Shown here piece after piece: positions 8,127 through 15,247 of a stretch of DNA of 64,000 nucleotides. Origin of the DNA: Paenibacillus durus (GTDB lineage: Bacteria > Bacillota > Bacilli > Paenibacillales > Paenibacillaceae). Position numbers and translations under genes: made by a program. Within the stretch, counting starts at the first letter, position 1. Every line of letters starts with the position of its first letter. The notes under the pieces are model-generated. The model was not told the origin of the DNA, ran no database searches, and saw nothing but the letters and a program-made list of their open reading frames with translations. The DNA lies in assembly GCF_000756615.1 (NCBI RefSeq), contig NZ_CP009288.1, forward strand, positions 2,294,001 to 2,358,000, read 5' to 3'.

Positions 8127-8310
8127 GTGCGAGAAGTAGTAGAAGGTGAGTTCCCACCCACTTGTACAAGTGTTGCTTACTGAACCCCACCGTTAGATTT
8201 CCGCATTCAGCGAAAGCAGATAGCCAACCTATGTGCTTATCGAAAGTAACGGTATGGGCTGGTAAGAAACCCCTGCTTCTAAACGAAGTGTAAGCAGGGG
8301 AGGTTCATCA
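8127..8310 (+). ncRNA. Probable omega-RNA / right end of the IS element
   Basis: TnpB guide RNAs are transcribed from the 3' part of tnpB through the right end. This 184-base non-coding stretch ends in a strong hairpin, CCCCTGCTT (8270-8278) with AAGCAGGGG (8292-8300), then AGGTTCATCA. If the end is at about 8310, the guide would begin with GTGGAACACTAAAAATG. Position-based inference; no transcript evidence. Confidence 0.45.
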
Positions 8311-8411
8311 GTGGAACACTAAAAATGAATATTAAGAACCCTGCATTTAAATGATATCGTGAATTTTTTGAATAGCCGCTTTTAAGGGCGGGCTTTCAAG
8401 GTATTACGGGC

Positions 8412-8456
8412 AGAAATAGACCGATTCCTTTGGACGAAGGCGGTCTATTTCTTTTT
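8412..8456 (+). terminator. Rho-independent terminator
   Basis: AGAAATAGACCG (8412-8423) pairs with CGGTCTATTTCT (8441-8452), then TTTT. No intact gene lies just upstream, so it probably belonged to sequence disrupted near the IS. The rest of 8311-8579 shows no gene. Confidence 0.75.
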
Positions 8457-8579
8457 GAGGTAATTCGGCAAATCATTAATGATTATGCATGCCGACCAAG
8501 AGTATCAGGGACAGTATGACCAGTTATGGTGATTGGATAGCGCTCTAGTTTGTAGATTATTGACTTGAAATGCGCTGGC

Positions 8580-8876
8580 CTAGCTATGCTCCGCGATCTG
8601 CACCTCGAAGCCGTCGGGGTCCAGTATATAAAAGAAACGCAGGCTTGGATTCGGCATGATCGGTCCGCGCGCTACCGGGATGCCCTTGCTTTTCAAATTC
8701 TCTATTGCCTCATCCAGCGACTCCACGTCAAAACCAACGGAAACGCCGCATTCCGGCTTCAGGGCCGGGTCGTTTCCCTGTGGCGAGAAGTAGTCGAACA
8801 GGCATCTGTTTCGAAAAAGAAAATGATGCTTAGTGCAACGATCAATAATATTGATGTCCCTATAGGAAGTCATCAT
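8580..8876 (-). pseudogene. Truncated VOC (glyoxalase-like) protein
   Basis: The C-terminal half of a vicinal-oxygen-chelate domain is clear: GVSVGFDVESLDEAIENLKS, then RFFYILDPDGFEVQIAE, the usual last strand with a metal-site glutamate. Normal single-domain VOC proteins have 120-140 residues; this frame has 98, and its first 25 residues (MMTSYRDINIIDRCTKHH) do not resemble the family. The N-terminal half with the first metal ligands is gone, so it is likely a remnant. Confidence 0.6.
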
Positions 8877-9020
8877 TTTGAAAGATAGTACCTAACTTAT
8901 ATCTTTGTTGTAAGATATACATGCATCCCCCGTTTGATAAGCTGCAAATGAAAGCCGTTATTGATAACCGGGCGGGCGAAAAGGACAATTAGTACAAGCA
9001 AAGGTTTAGGGCAAGAGCCC

Positions 9021-9084
9021 CTGACCATCACGCCAAAGCGCATTGCTGGCAACGATGCCAGCAGGGATTCACCCCCCTAGGCCA
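9021..9084 (+). pseudogene. Second, more degraded tRNA-Ala(GGC)-like relic
   Basis: CATTG (9041-9045), loop CTGGCAA and CGATG (9053-9057) make an anticodon arm with GGC at the anticodon position, followed by CAGGGATTCACCCCCCTAG, a damaged T arm, and GGCCA. It shares AGCGCATYGCTGGCARCGATG with the relic at 3546. Acceptor 5' strand and D arm are not recognisable. A terminator follows within 25 bases, as at the first relic. Confidence 0.35.
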
Positions 9085-9104
9085 CACTATACACAAATAA
9101 AGAC

Positions 9105-9129
9105 CACGCTGATTAGGGCGTGTTTTTTT
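9105..9129. terminator. Terminator overlapping the LysR gene end
   Basis: CACGC (9105-9109) pairs with GCGTG (9118-9122), followed by seven T rightward. It overlaps the last codons of the leftward LysR gene. Confidence 0.6.
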
Positions 9130-10006
9130 CGTTTGATGAGACCAACTCCTCTTTAATAAATTGCATCAATAGATTTTTGGATGATGAAATATACTCATTA
9201 TTACGTGATTGCAGTATGCCGACCGGGATGGAAGAATCCTTCAGTTCGACGTTGATTTTCTTGACGCTTGAAGGTAATGGCGTTGAATCGAGAACGGCTC
9301 CTAAGGAAGACATTTGCTTGACGAACCCGGGAATTGCCGAGATTTGGCTTACTGAATATAGAAAAGGAGTCTCGGTGTAATGGGAAAAATGTTTGGATAA
9401 CCGTAAATAGTATAGGCATGTCTTTCCCCCGACGATCAACGGATAACCTAACAACTCTTTGAAGAGTATTCCGCTTTTTTCTGCCAAAGGATGGTTGTTC
9501 GCTGCAATAAAGGAGATTTTCTCGTTATACAGCGGCTCAAAGCGGAAAGAAGACGGATCGGCAGGCTCACCGCATATAGCAAAGTCCAATTGATTCTGAA
9601 GCACTGCACGAGACAGGGAGTCGGTATTCCCGATGATAAAATGACACGATACATTAGGTTTATGTTCCCGAAATCGGCGTAGCGAGTTGGGCAATACACG
9701 CTCAGTTAACGATTCCAACCCTCCGGCGCTCAGCGTACCAATCTCCTCCCTTTGCAAAGCTTTCGCTTGCTCAGATACATAGTTCCAGTGTTGAATGAGC
9801 TTGTCGATCTCAGCAGCGAAGATTCTTCCGGCATCCGTTAGCTCCGCATCCCATCCTCTTTTGAATAGCTGAATGCCTAATTCCCTCTCCAACCGCTGAA
9901 TTTGATTCGTTATCGTAGACTGCGCGTAATTTAACTTCAGGGCCGCTTTAGAGAAGTTTCCTTCTTCAATAATGGTTTGAAATGCGGTTAGTTCCTTCAA
10001 GTCCAT
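9113..10006 (-). CDS. LysR-family transcriptional regulator
   Basis: 297 residues from the ATG at 10006 (MDLKELTAFQTIIEEGNFSK), chosen because GGAG at 10016-10019 is nine bases upstream and the family begins this way; a longer frame runs to 10117. The N-terminal winged helix (residues 1-60, AALKLNYAQSTITNQIQRLE) and the periplasmic-binding-like effector domain are complete. It is divergent from a tautomerase/CMD operon with about 110 bases between, so it is the likely activator. The layout resembles the yusQ-yusT neighbourhood of Bacillus subtilis, where a LysR gene lies near a tautomerase gene. The inducer is unknown. Confidence 0.88.
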   Translation of the reverse strand: MDLKELTAFQTIIEEGNFSKAALKLNYAQSTITNQIQRLERELGIQLFKRGWDAELTDAGRIFAAEIDKLIQHWNYVSEQAKALQREEIGTLSAGGLESLTERVLPNSLRRFREHKPNVSCHFIIGNTDSLSRAVLQNQLDFAICGEPADPSSFRFEPLYNEKISFIAANNHPLAEKSGILFKELLGYPLIVGGKTCLYYLRLSKHFSHYTETPFLYSVSQISAIPGFVKQMSSLGAVLDSTPLPSSVKKINVELKDSSIPVGILQSRNNEYISSSKNLLMQFIKEELVSSNEKNTP

Positions 10007-10115
10007 GGCATATATCTCCATCGAATAATTTGAATTAGTGTATGATTTTATTCCATTATACAAATAAAGAAGTGCGGAGTACACTTGGAATATCCCGATT
10101 AAGGAGTGATGGAAC

Positions 10116-10547
10116 ATGCCATTCGTTAGAGTAAGCTACTTGGAACATCAATATGGGACTCATCAGTTACCCATCATAAGCCGTGCGATCATGGGTGCTC
10201 TTATCCAGCATTTCAATGTTCCGGAAGATGATTATTTTCAAGTATTTCATGCTCATACAGCAAGCGAGTTCTATTACAGCCGCAATTACTTGGACTTAGA
10301 GCGAAGTGACGGGTTGCTCTACATTCAAATCACGCTCAAATCTGGAAGAAGCACAGAGCAGAAAATAAGCTTTTACGGAAAGTTAGCCGAGCTATTGTCA
10401 AACACGCTTAAAATGAGGAAAGAAGATGTGTTCGTTGTGTTGGTTGATACGGAATTCGAAGACTGGTCATTCGGTAACGGCATAGCGCAAATGATCGAAC
10501 GTCCAGTCAAGAAGGGGAGTTATAAGAATGAAGCATCGAATAATTGA
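10116..10547 (+). CDS. Tautomerase-superfamily protein (MSAD/4-OT-like)
   Basis: 143 residues. After removal of Met1 the protein begins with Pro (MPFVRVSYLEHQYG), the catalytic base of the tautomerase superfamily. Length matches the longer fused-type members (about 130-145), with two beta-alpha-beta halves. It is the first gene of a two-gene unit; its stop lies 20 bases inside the next gene. Known members tautomerise or dehalogenate small unsaturated acids; the substrate here is unknown. Regulation by the divergent LysR is inferred. Confidence 0.82.
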   Translation: MPFVRVSYLEHQYGTHQLPIISRAIMGALIQHFNVPEDDYFQVFHAHTASEFYYSRNYLDLERSDGLLYIQITLKSGRSTEQKISFYGKLAELLSNTLKMRKEDVFVVLVDTEFEDWSFGNGIAQMIERPVKKGSYKNEASNN

Positions 10548-10869
10548 ATCTAACGCCCGTGAAGCGTTCGTGGATATTGCCCCCGCTTTCGTTCGCTATT
10601 CGGAAGAAGTGCTCTTTGGGGACGTTTGGAGAAGAGAACAATTATCGCTTCGGGAGCGCAGTCTGCTCACGGTATCAGCGCTAGTCGCCGGAGGACATAC
10701 GGGGCAGCTTCCTTATCATTTCCGGCTGGCCCAAGAGAACGGTCTGACCAAAGAAGAACTGATCGAAGCGATGACCCATCTTGCGTTTTACGCGGGCTGG
10801 CCGTGCGCTGCATCCGCGATACAAGTTGCGAAGGATGTATTCGGAGAGAACTTAGAAGAAATGGAATAG
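10528..10869 (+). CDS. Carboxymuconolactone decarboxylase family protein
   Basis: 113 residues with the CMD fold: LSLRERSLLTVSALVAGGHTGQ, then HFRLAQENGLTKEELIEAMTHLAFYAGWPCA. The family includes decarboxylases and AhpD-like disulfide proteins. Only one Cys (AGWPCA) is present and no CxxC pair, so an AhpD-type redox role is unlikely. It starts inside the end of the tautomerase gene with GGGGAG upstream, so the two are translated as a unit. Together they suggest degradation of a small organic acid. Confidence 0.85.
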   Translation: MKHRIIESNAREAFVDIAPAFVRYSEEVLFGDVWRREQLSLRERSLLTVSALVAGGHTGQLPYHFRLAQENGLTKEELIEAMTHLAFYAGWPCAASAIQVAKDVFGENLEEME

Positions 10870-10911
10870 TGAACGACTTAGTACTGGTTCACACTTTAAT
10901 TCGTCTTCGAA

Positions 10912-12009
10912 TCATGCGGGAAGCGGGGGGAACGGTTTTGTAGTCATTCTGACTTGAAAGGAAACTGATTGATGGTTATATTGAAGGATGTCCTTTAATT
11001 CAAATAACTGCTCAATATGATAGATACCATGCGCGAACGAGGATCGGTATACAGCAGCTGCCACAGCAGCGGCTGCTTTGGCGGTAATTTCGGCTTCATT
11101 TTTTCCTTGAACGAAGCACTCGACCAGCACATCGCCGTGATTCTTTTTCCCCCATGCATCGATCTTTACGGCAAATATTTCTTCTCCATAACGCAGCTTG
11201 CCGAACAACTTGACGACGGTGTTGCGAATCGGCGTAAATTTCAAGAAACGGAAGATTCCCGATGCTCTAAACCAAGCGAGCAACCCGGTCACTGCAGCCG
11301 AGTCGAAACAGAGACGTGTGGAAACGGACGGCACGCCGAGTGTTCGCGGAAGCGTATGCTGATCCGAGAAATTGAACCGATATGCTTTTTTACGCCCTAA
11401 CCTCTCTCCAAAATCCGTTGCTTTGCCTTCAGTGAAACTCGCTGCTTCAATATGATTCCCATTCTGAATCAAATCATATTTCGTGTCCAGGTTGTCGATC
11501 GTCCATTCGACCGCGGCTTTGCCGTGCTGATCTCCCAATCCCAGCATAATAGAAATGTCGATGGCATCCGTCTGATCCATCAGACCTTTGGCGTAGAGAG
11601 CCATCAGGTTTGTCAGGCCGGGAGCGAGCCCGACACTAAGAACTGCCGTTGAACGGTTGGCCAAAGCTTCTGTTTGCAATCTTTCCACCTGGGAGAGAAA
11701 CGAATAATTCGCGGATATGTCTACATAATAAATCCCTTGCTGAAGGCAAGACTGAACAAATGCAGGGTTCGTTTGGTCCAAGCACATAATAATCAGCTTG
11801 ACGTTGTTCAAAACACCGGGATCGAACTTCTCTCCGATATTGAGTTGCATGGGCCTTATTTTCCCGCCAGTTGAACGGCTGAATCGGTCCGCATGATCGA
11901 AGCTTCTTCCGGCGGCATAAACTTTCCCCGGATAACATTCGCCCAATTCTTTACAGATCAATTTCCCCACATGACCATATCCGCCAACCACAACAATGCG
12001 TTCTTTCAT
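10912..12009 (-). CDS. Saccharopine dehydrogenase-like NAD(P)-binding protein
   Basis: About 365 residues. The N-terminus is a Rossmann fold with IVVVGGYGHVGKLICKEL (GxGxxG variant GGYGHVG), then a domain with VDISANYSF and SVGLAPGLTNLMA typical of the saccharopine dehydrogenase/homospermidine synthase superfamily. The ATG at 12009 (RBS AAGGAG, eight bases upstream) is preferred over the TTG at 12012. A copy of the MarR operator lies 30-50 bases before the start and the marR gene is directly upstream in the same direction. The substrate is not predictable; lysine metabolism should not be assumed. Confidence 0.78.
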   Translation of the reverse strand: MKERIVVVGGYGHVGKLICKELGECYPGKVYAAGRSFDHADRFSRSTGGKIRPMQLNIGEKFDPGVLNNVKLIIMCLDQTNPAFVQSCLQQGIYYVDISANYSFLSQVERLQTEALANRSTAVLSVGLAPGLTNLMALYAKGLMDQTDAIDISIMLGLGDQHGKAAVEWTIDNLDTKYDLIQNGNHIEAASFTEGKATDFGERLGRKKAYRFNFSDQHTLPRTLGVPSVSTRLCFDSAAVTGLLAWFRASGIFRFLKFTPIRNTVVKLFGKLRYGEEIFAVKIDAWGKKNHGDVLVECFVQGKNEAEITAKAAAAVAAAVYRSSFAHGIYHIEQLFELKDILQYNHQSVSFQVRMTTKPFPPLPA

Positions 12010-12040
12010 CAAGAGTTCTCCTTAATAATGATTGGAATTA

Positions 12041-12059
12041 TAGTATAGTTTCTAAACTA
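12041..12059. promoter_or_regulatory. MarR operator before the saccharopine-dehydrogenase-like gene
   Basis: TAGTATAGTTTCTAAACTA, nearly identical to the site before marR (common core TAGTATAGTTYCTAAAC). It overlaps the expected leftward promoter. Confidence 0.6.
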
Positions 12060-12073
12060 AATATCCAAAAAAA

Positions 12074-12529
12074 TTAGTTCCGCAAGAAATGATTTAACTT
12101 TTCTATGCATTTCTCAAATATTTCAATTTCCTGATCGGTTAATTGAGAACGAAGCTGATCGTAGAATCGGAGATGCACTTCTTCATGGGCTGCATAAGCC
12201 TCCATCCCTTGTTCGGTTAGTGAAATCAAGACGCCCCTTGAATCATTCGGATGCGGCGAACGCTTGACAAGTTCTTTAGCTTCCAGGCGTGTGATAAGCT
12301 GCGTGACAGCGCCTTTTGTAATTCCCAGGCGTGCTGCGAGCTCGCTCATGAGCACGCCCCCCTCGGAGCCGATGGCTTCAATCGTATGAATTTCACTGGG
12401 CGTTAAAGGTCCTGCTGCTCCAAAGTGAAGAGGCTGGCGCTCAAGCCGCCGAAGCTGCATGATCAATTGGCCCAGACTACGACTTCCGCTATTTAGTTTA
12501 TTAGACGGAGCAACATTTTTATTATCCAT
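12074..12529 (-). CDS. MarR-family transcriptional regulator
   Basis: 151 residues from the ATG at 12529 (MDNKNVAPSNKLN). The winged helix GGVLMSELAARLGITKGAVTQLITRLEAKELVKRSPHPNDSRGVLISLT is complete, with helical dimer segments at both ends. An upstream in-frame TTG at 12565 would lengthen it, but that TTG is part of a TTGACA promoter element, so I reject it. The ATG lies only about seven bases after the predicted minus-10 box, which suggests a leaderless message. It likely represses itself and the next gene. Confidence 0.85.
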   Translation of the reverse strand: MDNKNVAPSNKLNSGSRSLGQLIMQLRRLERQPLHFGAAGPLTPSEIHTIEAIGSEGGVLMSELAARLGITKGAVTQLITRLEAKELVKRSPHPNDSRGVLISLTEQGMEAYAAHEEVHLRFYDQLRSQLTDQEIEIFEKCIEKLNHFLRN

Positions 12530-12532
12530 ACA

Positions 12533-12565
12533 TTTAGTATAGTTCCTAAACTTAAAATTTGTCAA
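12533..12565 (-). promoter_or_regulatory. marR promoter overlapped by a MarR operator
   Basis: Read leftward: TTGACA (12565-12560), 18-base spacer, TATACT (12541-12536). The spacer and minus-10 contain GTTTAGGAACTATACTAAA, the second copy of the operator seen at 12041-12059. Confidence 0.65.
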
Positions 12566-12617
12566 GAAACTGGCTCAGCTTTCCCTTGACATTCAGAGGA
12601 TGAGATGACTTCTGTCT

Positions 12618-12703
12618 CGGCGATCGTACATGATTATACGTTGCTTTCCCATAGCGGCACGCCGTTCAACCAACGATGTACAAAGGGGCATGTACGAAAG
12701 TAC
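12618..12703. promoter_or_regulatory. Putative YdfI-like response-regulator sites before the kinase gene
   Basis: GTACAAAGGGGC (12678-12689) is the reverse of GCCC-N4-GTAC; GTACGAAAGTAC follows at 12692-12703, and CGGCGATCGTAC at 12618-12629 matches nine of twelve bases of the site before the MMPL gene. A TATAAT-like minus-10 lies downstream near 12726. Autoregulation is inferred. Confidence 0.45.
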
Positions 12704-12749
12704 AATGATCAGAAGGTGGATTCTGTTATAATGTTCAGTACAATGATAC

Positions 12750-14003
12750 ATGACTAGGGTGGGAGAGTCGGAGACGGTGAGGAAGACGGAGCAGCAGCTA
12801 AATCAACGATTCATTCAAACCGGATACAAGGCCGAGAACGACGGCTGGCTCGCTCCCAGGGTGTCTATCATCATATGGGTTATTCTGGTGTACGGAGCGA
12901 CGATGTTTTGGCAGCTGAGCGCTGCTTCACTTATGATCGGAAGCCTGTTTTTTACCGTTGCCATACTGGTGCATATTGTATTACACTGGCATGCCGGTAC
13001 TGTTGCCGCCGCCAGACCATGGCTTTATTTCGTGATTCAGGGGTTTCTCGTGTATGCTTGCGCGTTTCTTATGCCGAACGGTTATCCGGCGGCGCTGATC
13101 GGTTTATTTCCAGTGCTGATAGGACAAAGCATAGGCATTTATTATAAGCGGGCTAAAGTGATAATGATTTCGTTATATTACTTTGCTTTGTTCTGTATCG
13201 CCGTGGTCCATGAGGGTACTCCTGGAGAACTTACCGTATTGATTCCCGTCCTCGTTCTCATGATGGTTGTTGTCATCGCGTACGCCGTTCTTTTCTTCGA
13301 GCAGGTAAATGCCCGAATTCGCGCGCAAACGTTCCTGGGTGAGCTTGAGCTTGCTCATCGGAAGGTGGAGGAGCTGACACTGGCGAACGAACGTCAACGG
13401 ATGGCCCGCGATTTGCATGATACGCTGGCGCAAGGCCTTGCGGGACTTATTATGCGGCTTGAGGCGGTAGACGCCCATTTGACGGCAGGAAATTCGGATC
13501 GGGCACGGCAAATTGTCGGACAATCGATGATTCATGCGCGACGGGCGCTTTCGGATGCGCGGCAGGCTATCGACAACCTGCGTTCCAAATCCGGCTTTGT
13601 CATCGACTTCACTGAGGCAGTGCACGATGAGGTCCGGCGTTTTACTGACGCCACAGGCATTCACATACATTTGGATATCGACGTTAAAGCTTCCTTATCC
13701 AGATTGCTTGTCGAGCATAGCTTGCATATCATGAGCGAAGGTTTGACCAACGTGGCAAGGCATGCGCAGGCGAACAACGTATGGGTGACGGTTAGAGTCG
13801 ACAGCGAGCATCTGGTTATCAAGATCAGGGATGACGGGAAGGGGTTCAGTACGGAGCTGATTGGCAGACAGTCCGGACACTACGGGTTAATCGGCATCCG
13901 GGAACGCGTCCGCTTGATCGGGGGAACGATTGCCATTGCCAGCAACCATCAAGGGACAAATATCCAAATCGAAGCGCCGGCTGTTAAAGGAGATCCGCTA
14001 TGA
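12750..14003 (+). CDS. Membrane sensor histidine kinase, NarL/DesK type (YdfH-like)
   Basis: 417 residues. Six hydrophobic segments (about 38-185) are followed by a short coiled coil, the HisKA_3 box ERQRMARDLHDTLAQGLAGL with phospho-acceptor His223, and a HATPase domain with N box SEGLTNVARHA and GKG motif DDGKGFS. The gene overlaps the response regulator by four bases (ATGA). Kinase, regulator and downstream MMPL transporter reproduce the ydfH-ydfI-ydfJ set of Bacillus subtilis. The ATG at 12750 has no good ribosome site; the in-frame GTG at 12777, after GGAGAC, is an alternative start. The signal is unknown. Confidence 0.88.
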   Translation: MTRVGESETVRKTEQQLNQRFIQTGYKAENDGWLAPRVSIIIWVILVYGATMFWQLSAASLMIGSLFFTVAILVHIVLHWHAGTVAAARPWLYFVIQGFLVYACAFLMPNGYPAALIGLFPVLIGQSIGIYYKRAKVIMISLYYFALFCIAVVHEGTPGELTVLIPVLVLMMVVVIAYAVLFFEQVNARIRAQTFLGELELAHRKVEELTLANERQRMARDLHDTLAQGLAGLIMRLEAVDAHLTAGNSDRARQIVGQSMIHARRALSDARQAIDNLRSKSGFVIDFTEAVHDEVRRFTDATGIHIHLDIDVKASLSRLLVEHSLHIMSEGLTNVARHAQANNVWVTVRVDSEHLVIKIRDDGKGFSTELIGRQSGHYGLIGIRERVRLIGGTIAIASNHQGTNIQIEAPAVKGDPL

Positions 14004-14647
14004 TACATAAAGTGCTTATTGTCGATGACCACCTGATCGTTAGAGAAGGGTTGAAGCTCATTCTGGAGACGAACGAAGCTTATCAAGTAATCGGAGAAGC
14101 TGAGGATGGCGAGACTGCTCTGCGTTTGGCGGAGCAATTGTCTCCGGATGCGATTCTGATGGACCTGAACTTGCCCGGAATGAGCGGGCTGGAGGCAATC
14201 GCGTCGTTGAGAGAAAGGCAGCCCGAAATCCCTGTTATTATTCTCACCACGTATAACGAGGATGACCTGATGAAGAAGGGCCTGGCATTGGGAGCGAAAG
14301 GCTATCTATTGAAGGATACCGGCCGCGACGATTTATTCCGTACCATCGAGGCGGCCATAAGAGGAGAAACGCTGCTGCAGTCGGAAGTAACGGCGAGGGT
14401 GTTCGCTGCTCAAGCCAGCCATCCCGATCCAGCAGTACGATTCGAGAAGCCGGTTTTGACCGATAAGGAACGAATGGTTCTGCAAGCGGTCGCGCGAGGT
14501 TTCCGCAGCAAGGAGATTGCCTTTGACATGGGGATCTCGGAACGGACGGTGAAAGCGCACCTAACCAATATTTATAACAAGCTTGGCGTGGATTCCCGGT
14601 CGCAAGCGGTGGCCGTAGCGGTAGAACTCGGTCTTCTGTATCTTTGA
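14000..14647 (+). CDS. NarL/FixJ-family response regulator (YdfI-like)
   Basis: 215 residues. The receiver domain has the acidic pocket Asp9-Asp10, phospho-acceptor Asp55 (AILMDLNLPG), Thr near 82 and Lys104 in YLLKD. The C-terminal LuxR helix-turn-helix reads LTDKERMVLQAVARGFRSKEIAFDM...VKAHLTNIYNKLGV. It is cotranscribed with the kinase. Its likely sites, GCCC-N4-GTAC, lie before the kinase gene and before the MMPL gene. I know the B. subtilis YdfI motif as tandem GCCCRAAYGTAC, recalled from the literature and not checked here. Confidence 0.9.
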   Translation: MIHKVLIVDDHLIVREGLKLILETNEAYQVIGEAEDGETALRLAEQLSPDAILMDLNLPGMSGLEAIASLRERQPEIPVIILTTYNEDDLMKKGLALGAKGYLLKDTGRDDLFRTIEAAIRGETLLQSEVTARVFAAQASHPDPAVRFEKPVLTDKERMVLQAVARGFRSKEIAFDMGISERTVKAHLTNIYNKLGVDSRSQAVAVAVELGLLYL

Positions 14648-14687
14648 TTGTACCTGCGTATCTTATTATTCTGAGAGGAGTATGGCC

Positions 14688-15033
14688 ATGACTATAGAAG
14701 AGAGTAAAGAACTCGTTGAACAATATGTTGAGGTTTACAATTCATTTGATGTCGGGGGTATGGTTAAACTCTTGCATGAGGATATCTTGTTCAGGAATAC
14801 AAGAGTTTAGAGAACTGGCAGAAAAGTCGTCAAAGTTGTTCTCTAGTCGCCGCCAGACAATTATCGACTATACTGCTATAGATGATAAAATAGAAGTACA
14901 AATTGAATATGAAGCAATATTGGCTGTTGATTTGCCTAACGGATTAAAGATTGGAGACTGAATGCAACTAAAGGGGAAGTCCGTGTTTGGAATTAAGGAA
15001 GGAAAAATATCGTTGATAGAAGATTACAGCTGA
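14688..15033 (+). pseudogene. Broken SnoaL/NTF2-like gene
   Basis: A good ribosome site (AGGAG, 14676-14680) precedes the ATG at 14688, reading MTIEESKELVEQYVEVYNSF and LLHEDILFRN, the usual start of a SnoaL-like small-ligand protein, until a stop at about 14810. The second half (GIQEFRELAEKSSKLF onward) is in another frame, and an in-frame TGA at 14959 interrupts it before FGIKEGKISLIEDYS. An internal deletion, a frameshift and a nonsense change together show decay. It sits between the two-component genes and their target. Confidence 0.65.
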
Positions 15034-15138
15034 GTCGCTTGGAGTTACTTCACGTGGCTGAACGAACGGAGAACGATAGCTGGAAGGCAGGAAATTATCA
15101 TTTCAGAAGGTAATATTTTATTATCTCGTAGATTGATT

Positions 15139-15173
15139 GCCCGATCGTACATGGGGAGGCTGCCCTTTTGTAC
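15139..15173 (+). promoter_or_regulatory. Tandem response-regulator sites before the MMPL gene
   Basis: GCCCGATCGTAC (15139-15150) and GCCCTTTTGTAC (15162-15173) are direct repeats 23 bases apart, about two helical turns. They fit the GCCCRAAYGTAC pattern I recall for YdfI upstream of ydfJ. They lie about 75 bases before the transporter start. Confidence 0.65.
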
Positions 15174-15247
15174 GATTTTTAATTTGGCCACTCCTTTTAT
15201 GATGAAAGGGGACTTAAAGAAAAAGAAAAAAAGGAGTGGAACTTCAA

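Larger units (their letters stand above)
6415..8310 (+). mobile_element. IS200/IS605-family insertion sequence with tnpA and tnpB
   Basis: Two overlapping genes, a Y1 HUH transposase and an RNA-guided-nuclease-type TnpB, are flanked by a left subterminal hairpin (6433-6456) and a right subterminal hairpin (8270-8300). Such elements move as single strands, lack terminal inverted repeats and create no target duplication. The left end may follow the TTTAA at about 6410-6414, but neither end can be fixed without an empty site. Both genes are open, so the copy may be active. Confidence 0.75.

Noticed and set aside
12530..12565. N-terminal extension of the MarR protein
   Set aside because: The upstream TTG is within the TTGACA promoter element and the extra residues are not family-like.
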